This document shows positions 7,903 to 16,802 of a stretch of 64,000 nucleotides of DNA, one piece after another. Under the pieces are notes generated by a model that saw only the letters and a program-made list of their open reading frames with translations, had not been told where the DNA came from and ran no database searches. Source of the stretch: Demequina salsinemoris (GTDB taxonomy: Bacteria > Actinomycetota > Actinomycetes > Actinomycetales > Demequinaceae); contig NZ_BBQZ01000004.1 of the NCBI RefSeq assembly GCF_000974805.1, positions 1 to 64,000 on the forward strand. The letters are read 5' to 3'. The stretch's first letter is position 1. Each line of letters starts with the position of its first letter. The position numbers and the translations under genes were made by a program.

Positions 7903-8083
7903 TGCTCCTTCGCTGTCCCGAGATGTCCCTCCCGTGCGGATATTGTCCCGTTCATCCCCAGAATTGCGAGCAACCCGCGCTCCCCGCGCGTCGCGACCCT
8001 CCCCCTGTCCGCGAGAACGCGGGACGATGCCGGGGCACGCAACCGGCGCATCGTCCCCGGCGCATCGTCCCCGGCACTGGCGC
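7903..8083. repeat. Intergenic cluster of the iterated motif
   Basis: Three copies of GGACGATGC/GCATCGTCC lie at 8022, 8048 and 8062. The first two face each other as a hairpin; the second and third form a 14-bp direct repeat (GGCGCATCGTCCCC). The region separates the repressor from the IIA gene on the minus strand. Confidence 0.7.
8021..8057 (-). terminator. Motif-pair hairpin downstream of the PTS IIA gene
   Basis: GGGACGATGC (8021-8030) and GCATCGTCCC (8048-8057) are perfect 10-bp inverted arms with a 17-nt loop that holds a further CCGG/CCGG pairing. It lies 27 bp past the IIA stop, so it could end the IIB-IIA transcript. It is built entirely from two head-to-head copies of the genome-wide 9-mer. 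Confidence 0.55.
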
Positions 8084-8506
8084 CTACGGCGCGAGCAGCG
8101 CGAGCACCGTCTTGACGTCCCTCGCCTCGCGCAGCCGCGCGGCCGCCTCGGGATCCCCGAGCGTCCGCGCGAGCGCGCTCAGGATGTCGACGTGCTCGTC
8201 GGTGCGCGACGCGATCGGGATGCACACGCGCACGTCCTGGCCATCCCAGTCCACGCCGTCGGGGAACTGGAGGAAGGCGATGGCCGCCCGCCGGATGCCC
8301 GCGAGCGCCTCGTGGGTCCCGTGCGGGATCGCGACGCCCTCACCTATATACGTGCCGATCTCCGCCTCACGCGCACGCATCGCATCCAGGTAGTCGCCGC
8401 CGACGGCCCCGAGCGACGCGAGCGCTCCAGCGCACTGCACCAACGCATCGTCCCTGTCCACCGCGGTGCGAGCGAGCAGCACCCCCTCCGGGGACAGGAC
8501 CGGCAC
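8084..8506 (-). CDS. PTS EIIA domain protein, mannitol/fructose type
   Basis: 140 residues from GTG at 8506. The PTS EIIA type-2 fold is indicated by IGTYIGEGVAIPHGT, in which the histidine accepts phosphate from HPr. The end of the IIB gene lies 2 nt upstream, so the two are translationally coupled. A longer ORF starting upstream would overlap IIB and is rejected. Together with the IIB gene it would phosphorylate an imported hexitol or sugar, but no membrane IIC domain is encoded nearby. Confidence 0.85.
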   Translation of the reverse strand: MPVLSPEGVLLARTAVDRDDALVQCAGALASLGAVGGDYLDAMRAREAEIGTYIGEGVAIPHGTHEALAGIRRAAIAFLQFPDGVDWDGQDVRVCIPIASRTDEHVDILSALARTLGDPEAAARLREARDVKTVLALLAP

Positions 8507-8508
8507 GG

Positions 8509-8820
8509 TCAGGACTCCAGCGGCTCGCCGTCCGCGATCGCCTTCTCGAGCGCCGCGAACGCGGGATCGCCCATGAAGATCGCGAACGGCACGACCACCG
8601 CATGCGGCGCGGTCTGCTGCGCGCGAGGCGCGAGACCCTGGTGGCACAGGACCACGAGGCCCGGCTCCTCAGGGAGCTGGTTCACCGGGATGTGATCCAC
8701 CTCGACCCCGTACTGCTTGAGACGGCTCTTGAGGTTGCTCGCCACCATGACGCTCGATCCCATCCCCGCGTCGCACGCGACGATGACCTTCTTGACTGCG
8801 GAACCGTTGATCGACGGCAT
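8509..8820 (-). CDS. PTS EIIB protein, mannitol type
   Basis: 103 residues. The phosphocysteine loop CDAGMGSSVMVASNL (Cys at about residue 14) and the following KxYGxEVDHIPVN region match the mannitol-specific IIB fold. It takes phosphate from IIA and gives it to the sugar bound to IIC. Start at ATG 8820, with AAGGGG upstream; an upstream GTG frame would add 15 unrelated residues. In most bacteria IIB is fused to IIC (MtlA) or adjacent to it. Here the next gene upstream is the divergent accD, so IIC must lie elsewhere or be absent. Confidence 0.85.
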   Translation of the reverse strand: MPSINGSAVKKVIVACDAGMGSSVMVASNLKSRLKQYGVEVDHIPVNQLPEEPGLVVLCHQGLAPRAQQTAPHAVVVPFAIFMGDPAFAALEKAIADGEPLES

Positions 8821-8979
8821 GGTGTCCGACCCCTTCGCTGACGTTGCGGCGCATGGCCGCGTCATCCACGACCCTCAGGCCCCCATTCTTGCCTGCCCGA
8901 GGGCCATCGCGGTACAAGCCGCCAAGAAGTGGGCCCCATCCTTGTATCTCTCCCCCGGTGGCGCGCGCAGGGGCGCGAC

Positions 8980-8985
8980 TAGGCT
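8980..8985 (+). promoter_or_regulatory. -10 box for the acyl-CoA carboxylase beta gene
   Basis: TAGGCT, the -10 hexamer seen before many genes in this window, lies 30 nt before the GTG at 9016. It would give a short leader holding the AAGGAGAG Shine-Dalgarno sequence. No clear -35 is seen. Confidence 0.4.
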
Positions 8986-9015
8986 GTGTCGCAGTCCCGA
9001 GCCCCAAGGAGAGAC

Positions 9016-10605
9016 GTGTCCGACACCCAGCCACGGAAGACCACGGCCGGCGCCGCCGCATCCCTGCGCAAGCGTCACGACGCCGCGGTCACCGCCGCCG
9101 AGGAGAAGGCCCAGGAGAAGCAGCACGCCCGCGGCAAGAAGACCGCCAGGGAACGCGTGCTCCAGCTGCTCGACGAGGGCTCGTTCATGGAGATGGACCA
9201 GTTCGCGCGGCACCGCTCCACGAACTTCGGACTCGACCGCAACCGTCCCTACGGGGACGGCGTCGTCACCGGCTACGGCACGATCGACGGCCGCCAGGTC
9301 GCCGTCTACTCGCAGGACTTCACGGTCTTCGGAGGCTCGCTCGGCGAGGTCCACGGCCAGAAGATCGCCAAGGTGCAGGACTTCGCGCTGCGCACGGGCG
9401 TGCCGCTCATCGGCATCTCCGACGGCGGCGGCGCGCGCATCCAGGAGGGCGTCGCGGCGCTGACGCAGTTCGCGGAGATCTTCCGTCGCAACGTCGCCGC
9501 GTCTGGCGTGATCCCGCAGATCTCGCTCATCCTCGGCCCGTCCGCGGGCGGCGCGGTGTACTCCCCCGCGCTGACCGACTTCATCGTCATGGCCGACGGC
9601 ACGTCGCAGATGTTCATCACCGGACCCGACGTCATCAAGTCCGTCACGGGCGAGCAGGTCACCTTCGAGGAGCTCGGCGGCGGGCAGACGCACAACGCCA
9701 CCTCGGGCGTCGCGCACTACCTCGCCTCGGACGAGGACGACGCGATCGAGTACGTCCAGCACCTCCTCCAGTACCTCCCGCAGAACAACCTGTCCGACCC
9801 TCCCGCGTGGGAGCAGGAGGCCGAGCTCGAGCTCACCGACGAGGACCTCGCGCTCGACGCGCTCGTGCCCGACTCGGACAACCAGCCGTACGACATGCGC
9901 ACCCTCCTGGAGGCGGTGCTGGACGACGGCGAGCTGCTCGAGGTCCAGCCGCTCTTCGCGCCCAACGTGCTCGTGGGCTTCGGACACATCGAGGGCCACT
10001 CGGTCGGCTTCGTCGCGAACCAGCCGCAGTCGATGGCCGGCACGCTCGACATCGACGCCTCCGAGAAGGCCGCCCGCTTCGTGCGCACGTGCGACTCGTT
10101 CAACATCCCCGTGCTGACCTTCGTCGACGTGCCTGGCTTCCTGCCGGGCGTCGCGCAGGAGCACCGCGGCATCATCCGTCGCGGCGCGAAGCTCATCTAC
10201 GCGTACGCCGAGGCGACCGTCCCGCTCATCACCGTCATCACGCGCAAGGCCTACGGCGGCGCGTACATCGTCATGGCCTCCAAGCAGCTCGGCGCCGATA
10301 TCAACCTCGCGTGGCCGACAGCGCAGATCGCGGTCATGGGAGCGGCGGGCGCGGTCAACATCCTGTCGCGCCGCACGCTCGCCGACGTCGAGGCCAAGGG
10401 CGGCGACGTCGAGCGTGAGCGTCAGATGCTCGTCGAGGACTACGAGGACCGCATCGTCAACCCGTACGATGCGGCCGACCGCGGCTACGTGGACGCCGTG
10501 ATCCAGCCGCACGAGACCCGCGCGCAGATCGTCCGCGGCCTGCGCGCGCTGCGCACCAAGCGCGCGTCGCTGCCGCCCAAGAAGCACGGGAACATCCCGC
10601 TGTGA
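9016..10605 (+). CDS. Acyl-CoA carboxylase beta (carboxyltransferase) subunit
   Basis: 529 residues. It transfers CO2 from carboxybiotin to acetyl- or propionyl-CoA to make malonyl- or methylmalonyl-CoA. Both halves of the carboxyltransferase fold are present: the N-half with [14 protein letters not shown] and GGARIQEGV, and the C-half with [14 protein letters not shown] and the oxyanion-hole region [16 protein letters not shown] at 9016 follows AAGGAGAG at a good distance. The epsilon subunit follows with overlap, and the biotinylated alpha subunit is at 16803. Chain-length preference (acetyl versus propionyl) cannot be settled by eye. Confidence 0.95.
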   Translation: MSDTQPRKTTAGAAASLRKRHDAAVTAAEEKAQEKQHARGKKTARERVLQLLDEGSFMEMDQFARHRSTNFGLDRNRPYGDGVVTGYGTIDGRQVAVYSQDFTVFGGSLGEVHGQKIAKVQDFALRTGVPLIGISDGGGARIQEGVAALTQFAEIFRRNVAASGVIPQISLILGPSAGGAVYSPALTDFIVMADGTSQMFITGPDVIKSVTGEQVTFEELGGGQTHNATSGVAHYLASDEDDAIEYVQHLLQYLPQNNLSDPPAWEQEAELELTDEDLALDALVPDSDNQPYDMRTLLEAVLDDGELLEVQPLFAPNVLVGFGHIEGHSVGFVANQPQSMAGTLDIDASEKAARFVRTCDSFNIPVLTFVDVPGFLPGVAQEHRGIIRRGAKLIYAYAEATVPLITVITRKAYGGAYIVMASKQLGADINLAWPTAQIAVMGAAGAVNILSRRTLADVEAKGGDVERERQMLVEDYEDRIVNPYDAADRGYVDAVIQPHETRAQIVRGLRALRTKRASLPPKKHGNIPL

Positions 10606-10844
10606 GCGACGAGGACCTCCTGCAGGCCGCCGCGTCGCTGCGCGTCGTGCGCGGCGCGCCGGACGAGGCCGAGCTCGCGGCCCTCGTGGCCGGGATGGTC
10701 GCCGTCGCCTCGGCGACGGCCGACGAGGAGGGCCCCGGCGCACCCGTGTCGGCCTGGATGGACCGCACCCGACGCATGCAGGGACGACGCCTCATGCTGC
10801 CGCTCGGACGCGGCGACGAGGCCTGGAGGCATTCGCTGCGATGA
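10602..10844 (+). CDS. Acyl-CoA carboxylase epsilon subunit
   Basis: 80 residues. Small epsilon subunits of actinobacterial acyl-CoA carboxylases bind and stabilise the beta hexamer. They share the pattern seen here, with an N-terminal [18 protein letters not shown] helix and a central WMDR motif. The start GTG overlaps the beta stop codon (GTGA), and its own stop overlaps the next ATG (ATGA). Recognition rests on that pattern and on position. Confidence 0.9.
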   Translation: MSDEDLLQAAASLRVVRGAPDEAELAALVAGMVAVASATADEEGPGAPVSAWMDRTRRMQGRRLMLPLGRGDEAWRHSLR

Positions 10845-11464
10845 ACGCATTCGGCAGGCTGATCGTGGCCGGCGGCAGCGCGCTCGCCGCGCCGCACCTG
10901 TACATGCGCGCCCGCACGTGGGGCACGATCCACGGAGCGGGATGCCCCGGCATCGACACCGCGGATGCCGCTCTCGTGCTGGGCGCGCGGGTGTGGGAGG
11001 ACGGGCGACCCAGCCGGTTCCTGCGCGAGCGCGTCGAGGTCGGCGCGGCGCTGTTCCACTCGGGCCTCGTGCCCCAGATCGTCCTGTCGGGCGCGGGCCA
11101 CAACCGCGAGGGCCTCGACGAGACCGCCGCCATGCGCGCGACCGCGCTCGAGCTCGGTGTCCCGGAGGAGGCCCTGGTGCTCGACCCCGACGGCTACGAC
11201 ACCCGCACCTCGGCGCTGAACGCGCTCGAGGCCGGCTACTCGAGCGTCATCGTGTGCTCACAGGAGTTCCACCTGCCGCGCGCCGTATGGCTGTGCGAGC
11301 GGGCGGGCCTCGACGCACAGGGCGTCCACCCCGAGATCGCGCTCAAGCCCCACACCGCGATCGGCTACGGCCGCGAGCTCGCGGCGTCATGGAAGGCGGC
11401 GCTGATCGAGGCGGGCGCCCTCGAGCACGAGGACCTCGCCCCCGAGGGCGACACGGCGCGGTAG
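10841..11464 (+). CDS. SanA/YdcF-like DUF218 protein
   Basis: 207 residues with an N-terminal hydrophobic segment (about 5-22), then the DUF218 Rossmann-like domain. Hallmarks are ALVLGARVWEDGRPS, FLRERVEVGAALF, the QEFHLPRAVWLCERAG segment and the ILSGxG-type loop (VLSGAGHN). Related proteins include the E. coli SanA vancomycin-exclusion protein; biochemical function is not established. It overlaps the epsilon gene by ATGA, so it is co-transcribed with the carboxylase. A close paralogue sits at 26557. Confidence 0.85.
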   Translation: MNAFGRLIVAGGSALAAPHLYMRARTWGTIHGAGCPGIDTADAALVLGARVWEDGRPSRFLRERVEVGAALFHSGLVPQIVLSGAGHNREGLDETAAMRATALELGVPEEALVLDPDGYDTRTSALNALEAGYSSVIVCSQEFHLPRAVWLCERAGLDAQGVHPEIALKPHTAIGYGRELAASWKAALIEAGALEHEDLAPEGDTAR

Positions 11465-11487
11465 CGCCGACCGGTCTTTCCTTCGGG

Positions 11488-11946
11488 CTACGAGGCCTGC
11501 GCCTGCGGGACCGGGGCGCCGAGCCCCGCCTCGAGCACCTTGAGCAGGTCGCGCATCTGAACCAGCTGCGCATCGTCCAGGACACCCAGCTGCGCGCGGC
11601 GCGTCGAGCGGGCGATGCCGGCGGCCTCCTCGGCCACCTCGAGCCCCTCGGACGTGAGCGACAGCCGCCTGATGCGACGGTCCTCCTCATCGAGCGTGCG
11701 GGCCACGAGCCCCCGGTCGACGAGGCGCTGGACGACCCCGGTGGCGACGGACGGCTGCACGCCGATCGCGTCGGCGAACTCGGTGGTCGAGATGCCCGGC
11801 TGCACATAGACCTGGACGATCCCTCGGAACTGATGGAGGGTCAGCCCCAGCCTGGCGACGGCACCCGCCTGGTTCGGCGCGGACAGATGAACGAAACGCA
11901 GGAACTCCTCGACAGCGGCGTCGAGCAAAGCCTCACGGTCAGACAT
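11488..11946 (-). CDS. MarR-family transcriptional regulator
   Basis: 152 residues with a central winged HTH: ISTTEFADAIGVQPSVATG as the recognition region, RLVDRGLVARTLDEEDRRIR as the wing, and flanking dimerisation helices. GGGAGGATCC lies just before the ATG. The DEEDRR wing motif is the family's usual DxRxxx. It is divergent from maf, with a 187-bp intergenic region that could hold its operator. No ligand can be predicted. Confidence 0.9.
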   Translation of the reverse strand: MSDREALLDAAVEEFLRFVHLSAPNQAGAVARLGLTLHQFRGIVQVYVQPGISTTEFADAIGVQPSVATGVVQRLVDRGLVARTLDEEDRRIRRLSLTSEGLEVAEEAAGIARSTRRAQLGVLDDAQLVQMRDLLKVLEAGLGAPVPQAQAS

Positions 11947-12133
11947 GGATCCTCCCAGGTGCTACGTGAAAAACATCCTAGCCAGCCGGGAGGTTTCGCA
12001 CACGACGACATTCCGCGACGTGAGAATCGTCCGTTTTGCGACTTTTCGCGCGCCGCCGCCCGCTGCCCAGGCGCGGCCGCGCCCGGCAGCCCGCCCCGCC
12101 CCCGCATCGTCCTGGTGCCCTAGGCTCGCGAGC

Positions 12134-12790
12134 ATGCCGATCCCGTTCGTCCTGGCCTCCCAGTCCCCTGCCCGCCTCACGACGCTGCGCGCGGCGGGGG
12201 TCGACCCCGAGGTGATCGTCTCCGACGTGGATGAGGACGCCGCGCTCGCCCACGCGCGCGAGGCGCACCTCGCCTCGGGGCTGGGAGAGCTCGCCTTCGA
12301 CGACTCGGTGCTCGTGCTCGCTCAGGCGAAGGCCGAGGCGGTCGCGGACACCTACGAGACCGATGCGCTCGTGCTCGGCTGCGACTCGATGCTCGAGATC
12401 GACGGCGAGATCCTCGGCAAGCCGGGCGACCCGGCGACGGCCAGGGCGCGCTGGAGGACGATGCGCGGGCGCGTGGGCGTCCTGCACACCGGCCACTGGA
12501 TCGTGGACGATCGCCCCGGCGGCTCGGGGGCGACGGTCGGCGCCACGGCCTCGACCACGGTCCGCTTCGCGGACCTCACGGACGACGAGATCGACGCCTA
12601 CGTCGCGACGGGCGAGCCCCTCCAGGTGGCGGGGGCCTTCACCGTCGACTCGCTCGGCGGCCCCTACGTCGAGTCGATCGACGGCGACTACCACGCGGTG
12701 GTCGGCGTCTCGCTGCCGCTCCTGCGCCTCCTGCTCGCCGAGTGCGGGGTCGCGTTCCACGAGCTGTGGAGGGACTCCGTGCGGGGCTGA
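12134..12790 (+). CDS. maf: Maf-like nucleotide pyrophosphatase
   Basis: 218 residues. Maf enzymes hydrolyse non-canonical or modified nucleoside triphosphates (dTTP/UTP or m7GTP class) and influence septum formation. Visible motifs are the N-terminal LASQSPARLTTLRAAGV, the catalytic aspartate region GCDSMLEIDGEILGKP, the H-TG strand and the C-terminal GAFTVDSLGGPYVESIDGD. TAGGCT sits 7 nt before the ATG (12121-12126), so the transcript is probably leaderless. Confidence 0.9.
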   Translation: MPIPFVLASQSPARLTTLRAAGVDPEVIVSDVDEDAALAHAREAHLASGLGELAFDDSVLVLAQAKAEAVADTYETDALVLGCDSMLEIDGEILGKPGDPATARARWRTMRGRVGVLHTGHWIVDDRPGGSGATVGATASTTVRFADLTDDEIDAYVATGEPLQVAGAFTVDSLGGPYVESIDGDYHAVVGVSLPLLRLLLAECGVAFHELWRDSVRG

Positions 12791-12861
12791 CCGCCGGGCC
12801 CGGCCAGGCCCCACGGCCTCCGCACGATTCCGTCTCGACGCCGGATATCTGACGCGTCCGG

Positions 12862-12890
12862 TTGTCCAAATCCGGGAACGTCCTTACCGT
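12862..12890 (+). promoter_or_regulatory. Promoter of the ABC exporter pair
   Basis: -35 TTGTCC (12862-12867), a 17-bp spacer, -10 TACCGT (12885-12890), then 6 nt to the ATG. A leaderless transcript is expected. Confidence 0.6.
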
Positions 12891-12896
12891 GGAGAG

Positions 12897-14834
12897 ATGG
12901 GCGCGGAGGGAGGCCCGGCGACGAGCCGGGCGCGCTGGGGAGAAGCGTGGCGTCGGCTCGCGACGGCACGCTGGCGGCTTGCGCTCCTGACGCTCCGCGG
13001 AAACCGTCCCGCCGCGGCGACCATGCTCGCGCTCAACATCGTCCTGGGACTCCTTCCCGCAGCCTTCATCATCGCCACGTCCGTCCTCGTGGGCCACGTT
13101 CCCGCGGCCATCGACAGCGGCGTGGACTCCGCGGCCTGGAACTCGCTCGTCGTCGCGTTCGCGGTGGCCGGCGCCGCGCTGCTCGCCATGCAGGCGCTGT
13201 CGCCGATCGAGGAGGCGCTGTTCGCCGTGGTGCGCCAGGGCGTCGACGCTGCGATGCGCGATCGGCTCATGGCCGCGACGCTCGCCTCCCCTCGCAGCGC
13301 CGCGATGGAGGACCAGCGCGTGCTGGATGCGCTCGCGCGGGCGACCTCCGATCTCGACAAGGAGGACGCGGGCCCGGGAGCCGGAGCCGCGGGCTCGATC
13401 GCGGTCGTGCGACGGTGGGTCACCATCGCGGCCATGGCAGTGCTCGCGGGAGCGGCTGCCGGATGGTGGGCGGGCCTGGGCGTGGGGCTGGTCACCGTGG
13501 GGCTGCGCTGGCGCCAGCGACGCCAGATGCGCGTCGCCGAGGCCGGTCAGGCGGTCGCCGCTCGCCAGTACCGCACGTGGAGCTACTTCCAAGAGCTCGC
13601 GACGGGCTCGCCCATCTCCAAGGAGGCGCGCGTGTTCGCGCTCACGGACTGGCTCGCGGACCACGCGCGCGCCGGATACGAGAGCTTCATGCGGCCGATG
13701 CGCGAGATCTACGAGGACACCCAACGACGCGAGGCCACAATCGCGCTGGCGGCGAGCATCGTGGTGCTCGGCACCGTCGCCGCGACGGTCAGCGCGCGGG
13801 CCGCGGAGGGGGTCATCGCCCTCACGGCCTTCGCGCTGTTCCTCCAGGCCACGGCGGCGGCGATCCCCCTGGGCGACTTCTGGGGACGATGCGACCACGG
13901 CACGGAGTCGGGCCTGAGGCATCTCGAGGCGACGGACGAGCTCGACGCCGCGCTCGCCGCCCACGCGGCCGCCTCGACCTCGGCCTCGGCGCCGGCGCGG
14001 CCCCTCGCCCTCCCGCCCGAGGCGCCGACCCGCGCTCTCGACCTCATCGACCTCTCCTTCGCCTACCCCGGCACGGACACCCCCGTGCTCGACGGCCTGG
14101 ACCTTCGGCTCGAGGCGGGTCGGAGCACCGCGATCGTGGGCGTGAACGGCGCGGGCAAGACGACGCTCGTGAAGCTTCTCGGCAAGCTCCACGACCCCAC
14201 CGCGGGACGCATCGAGGCCGACGGCGTCGACATCGCCGCGGTGGACGACGACACGTGGCGCCGCCACCTGTCCGTCGTCTTCCAGGACTTCCTGCGCTAC
14301 GAGCTGAGCGCGCGCGACAACATCGCGGCCGGCGCGCCGGAGGCCGAGGCCGACGACGCGGTCATCGAGGAGGTCGCGCACGAGGCCGGGATCCTCGACG
14401 CGCTGCGCGACCTCGAGCTCGGCCTCGACACGCCCCTCGCGCGCGCCTACGAGAGCGGCGTCGACCTGTCGGGCGGGCAGTGGCAGCGGGTCGCGATCGC
14501 GCGATCGCTCTACGCGCTGCACCACGGTGCCAGGGTGCTCGTGCTCGACGAGCCGACCTCGGCGCTCGACGTGCGGGCCGAGGCACGCTTCTTCGACCAC
14601 TTCGTCGATCTCACCCGCGGGGCCACCACCGTCCTCATCTCGCACCGCTTCTCCTCCGTGCGCCGCGCCGACGACATCGTCGTGCTCGACGGCGGCCGCG
14701 TGCGCGAACGCGGCACGCACGCCGAACTGATGAGGGGCGGCGAGTATGCGCGGCTGTTCGCCCTGCAGGCCGCGCGCTTCCAGCAGGGCCTGAACGCCGA
14801 GGGCGACCCGGTCGAGCACCAGGAGGCCTCATGA
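12897..14834 (+). CDS. ABC half-exporter, fused permease and ATPase (first of a pair)
   Basis: 645 residues. The N-terminal permease region (about 25-335) has several hydrophobic helices. The ATPase domain (about 385-630) has Walker A VGVNGAGKTTLVKL, the Q-loop in VFQDFLRYELSARDN, signature DLSGGQWQRVAIAR, Walker B VLVLDEPTSALD and the H-loop LISHRFSS. It overlaps the next half-transporter by ATGA, so the two probably form a heterodimer. The FQDF...GGQWQ style resembles exporters linked to peptide natural products such as RamA/RamB, but no precursor peptide or modifying enzyme is nearby. The export substrate is unknown. Confidence 0.88.
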   Translation: MGAEGGPATSRARWGEAWRRLATARWRLALLTLRGNRPAAATMLALNIVLGLLPAAFIIATSVLVGHVPAAIDSGVDSAAWNSLVVAFAVAGAALLAMQALSPIEEALFAVVRQGVDAAMRDRLMAATLASPRSAAMEDQRVLDALARATSDLDKEDAGPGAGAAGSIAVVRRWVTIAAMAVLAGAAAGWWAGLGVGLVTVGLRWRQRRQMRVAEAGQAVAARQYRTWSYFQELATGSPISKEARVFALTDWLADHARAGYESFMRPMREIYEDTQRREATIALAASIVVLGTVAATVSARAAEGVIALTAFALFLQATAAAIPLGDFWGRCDHGTESGLRHLEATDELDAALAAHAAASTSASAPARPLALPPEAPTRALDLIDLSFAYPGTDTPVLDGLDLRLEAGRSTAIVGVNGAGKTTLVKLLGKLHDPTAGRIEADGVDIAAVDDDTWRRHLSVVFQDFLRYELSARDNIAAGAPEAEADDAVIEEVAHEAGILDALRDLELGLDTPLARAYESGVDLSGGQWQRVAIARSLYALHHGARVLVLDEPTSALDVRAEARFFDHFVDLTRGATTVLISHRFSSVRRADDIVVLDGGRVRERGTHAELMRGGEYARLFALQAARFQQGLNAEGDPVEHQEAS

Positions 14835-16618
14835 GAACCCTCGTGGTCGGCGTCTCGCGGCTCGTGCCGGTCGCGTTCCGCGCAAGCCCCCGGCGCTTCC
14901 TCCTGGTGCTTGCGCTCGCCCTGTTCCGCGCGGCGTCCGGGCCCGGCTCGGCGATCGCGGCGGGCGTCGCGACCGATGCCGCCCTCGCGGGCGACGTGGC
15001 CCGGGCGGCGTGGGCGGGCGCGCTGCTCGCGACCGCGGCGGTGACCTACTCCGTGCTCGGCCAGATCAACTTCCTCATGGGGCTGGACCTGTCGCGGCTG
15101 GTCTTCGCCGCGCTCCAAGGCGAGGTGATCGACGTCGCGAACGGCTCGGACGGCATCGCCCACCATGAGCGCCCCGATTACGCCGACAAGCTGCGCGTCC
15201 TCGCCACGGACCTGCAGTTCTTCCAGTTCTTCGCCATGGAGTACCTGTTCTCGACCGTGCGGGTGACGGTCGGCGGAGCCGTCGCGCTCGCCGCGATGAT
15301 GTCCGTGTCGCCCTGGCTCCTGCTCCTGCCCCTCGCGGGAGCGCTGCCCGTGTGGGCGGGGCGCCGTGCCGAGACGACGATGGGACGCGCGCGGGAGAGC
15401 GCCGCTCAGGATGCCCGTCGCGCCACGCATCTGCTTGGCCTCGCGACGGACGCCGGTCCCGCGAAGGAGGTCAGGCTGACGCGGATGAGCGCGACCCTCC
15501 GTCGACTTCAGGCGGACTCATACGACCGCGCGAGCAGAGCGCTCGTGCGCGGCGAGCTCACCTCGGGCGCCACTCACAGCCTCGCGCTCCTAGTGTTCGG
15601 GGGCGCGTTCCTCGGCTCCGCGCTCTATGTGGTGCGTCGCGCCGTCGCCGGCGAGGCGAGCGTCGGCGACGTCGTGCTGGTCATCACGCTCGCCTCGCAG
15701 ATCGTGGCCCAGCTCACCGAGGCCCAGTTCCTCGCGAGCGCGCTGCAGCGCCTCGCGAGCTTCATGGTGAACCTCGACTGGGCGCGCGCCCTCGTGGCGC
15801 CGCATGCCATCGAGAAGCCGGCGCGCGCGCCTGAGACGCTCCGCGAGGGCGTGACCGCGTCGGGCATGTCCTTCACCTATCCCGGCACCGACCGTCCCGT
15901 GCTCGAGGACGTCGACCTCCACCTGCCCGCGGGCACGACCGTGGCCATCGTCGGCGAGAACGGCGCGGGCAAGAGCACGCTCGTCAAGCTCCTGTGCCGC
16001 TTCTACGAGCCGACCTCCGGCGCCATCACCGTCGACGGGACCGACCTCGCGCGGATCCCGGTGCCGGAGTGGCGGACCAGGGTCGCCGCGGGCTTCCAGG
16101 ACTTCTGCCGGATCGAGGCCGCCGCTCGCCACACGGTGGGCGTCGGCGACCTCCCCCGCAGGGACGACGACGAGGCCGTCATGACCGCGCTCGACCGCGC
16201 GGAGTCGACGATCGTCCTCGATCGCCTGCCCGAGGGCCTCGCCACCCACGTCGGGAAGTCCTACGCGGACGGCGTCGAGCTCTCGGGAGGCCAGTGGCAG
16301 AAGCTCGCGCTCGGCAGGGCGATGATGCGCGACGCGCCCCTCGTCATGCTGCTCGACGAGCCGACCTCGGCCCTCGACGCGGAGGCCGAGCACCAGCTGT
16401 TCGAACGCTACGCCGCGTCCGCCACGCGTCTCGCCTCCACGACCGGCGCGATCACGGTGCTGGTATCCCACCGCTTCTCGACCGTGAGGATGGCCGACCT
16501 GATCCTGGTCGTCGCCGACGGCCGGATCACGGAGTCGGGCTCGCACGAGGAGCTCATGGACATCCCAGGCGGGCTCTACGCCGAGCTGTTCACGCTCCAG
16601 GCCGCGCAGTACTCCTGA
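14831..16618 (+). CDS. ABC half-exporter, fused permease and ATPase (second of a pair)
   Basis: 595 residues with the same layout as its partner: permease helices over about 15-300, ATPase from about 345. Walker A is VGENGAGKSTLVKL, signature ELSGGQWQKLALGR, Walker B VMLLDEPTSALD, and the H-loop VSHRFST. Both copies keep their catalytic residues, so neither is an obviously degenerate site. The start ATG overlaps the stop of the first gene. The transcript probably ends before the accA promoter at 16791. Confidence 0.88.
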   Translation: MRTLVVGVSRLVPVAFRASPRRFLLVLALALFRAASGPGSAIAAGVATDAALAGDVARAAWAGALLATAAVTYSVLGQINFLMGLDLSRLVFAALQGEVIDVANGSDGIAHHERPDYADKLRVLATDLQFFQFFAMEYLFSTVRVTVGGAVALAAMMSVSPWLLLLPLAGALPVWAGRRAETTMGRARESAAQDARRATHLLGLATDAGPAKEVRLTRMSATLRRLQADSYDRASRALVRGELTSGATHSLALLVFGGAFLGSALYVVRRAVAGEASVGDVVLVITLASQIVAQLTEAQFLASALQRLASFMVNLDWARALVAPHAIEKPARAPETLREGVTASGMSFTYPGTDRPVLEDVDLHLPAGTTVAIVGENGAGKSTLVKLLCRFYEPTSGAITVDGTDLARIPVPEWRTRVAAGFQDFCRIEAAARHTVGVGDLPRRDDDEAVMTALDRAESTIVLDRLPEGLATHVGKSYADGVELSGGQWQKLALGRAMMRDAPLVMLLDEPTSALDAEAEHQLFERYAASATRLASTTGAITVLVSHRFSTVRMADLILVVADGRITESGSHEELMDIPGGLYAELFTLQAAQYS

Positions 16619-16790
16619 CCGGCCGACATTCCCTCCCACTTGTAGAGAGGCGACAACCTCCGCGCACCTAACCCAAGGGACTGACGATTCCCTTGTACGT
16701 TCCCCACAAATCGCATCGTCCCGGCTTGGCACGGCGCGAGAACTTGCGTGCCGCACCCCCGGGACCGAGGGCCCAGGCGATACGCCGCGC

Positions 16791-16796
16791 TAACGT
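16791..16796 (+). promoter_or_regulatory. -10 box for the carboxylase alpha subunit
   Basis: TAACGT lies 6 nt before the GTG at 16803, the leaderless arrangement. No convincing -35 was found. Confidence 0.4.
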
Positions 16797-16802
16797 AGGC
16801 GG

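Noticed and set aside
12639-14819. 726-residue open frame on the minus strand
   Set aside because: Antisense of the first ABC half-exporter; no recognisable domain.
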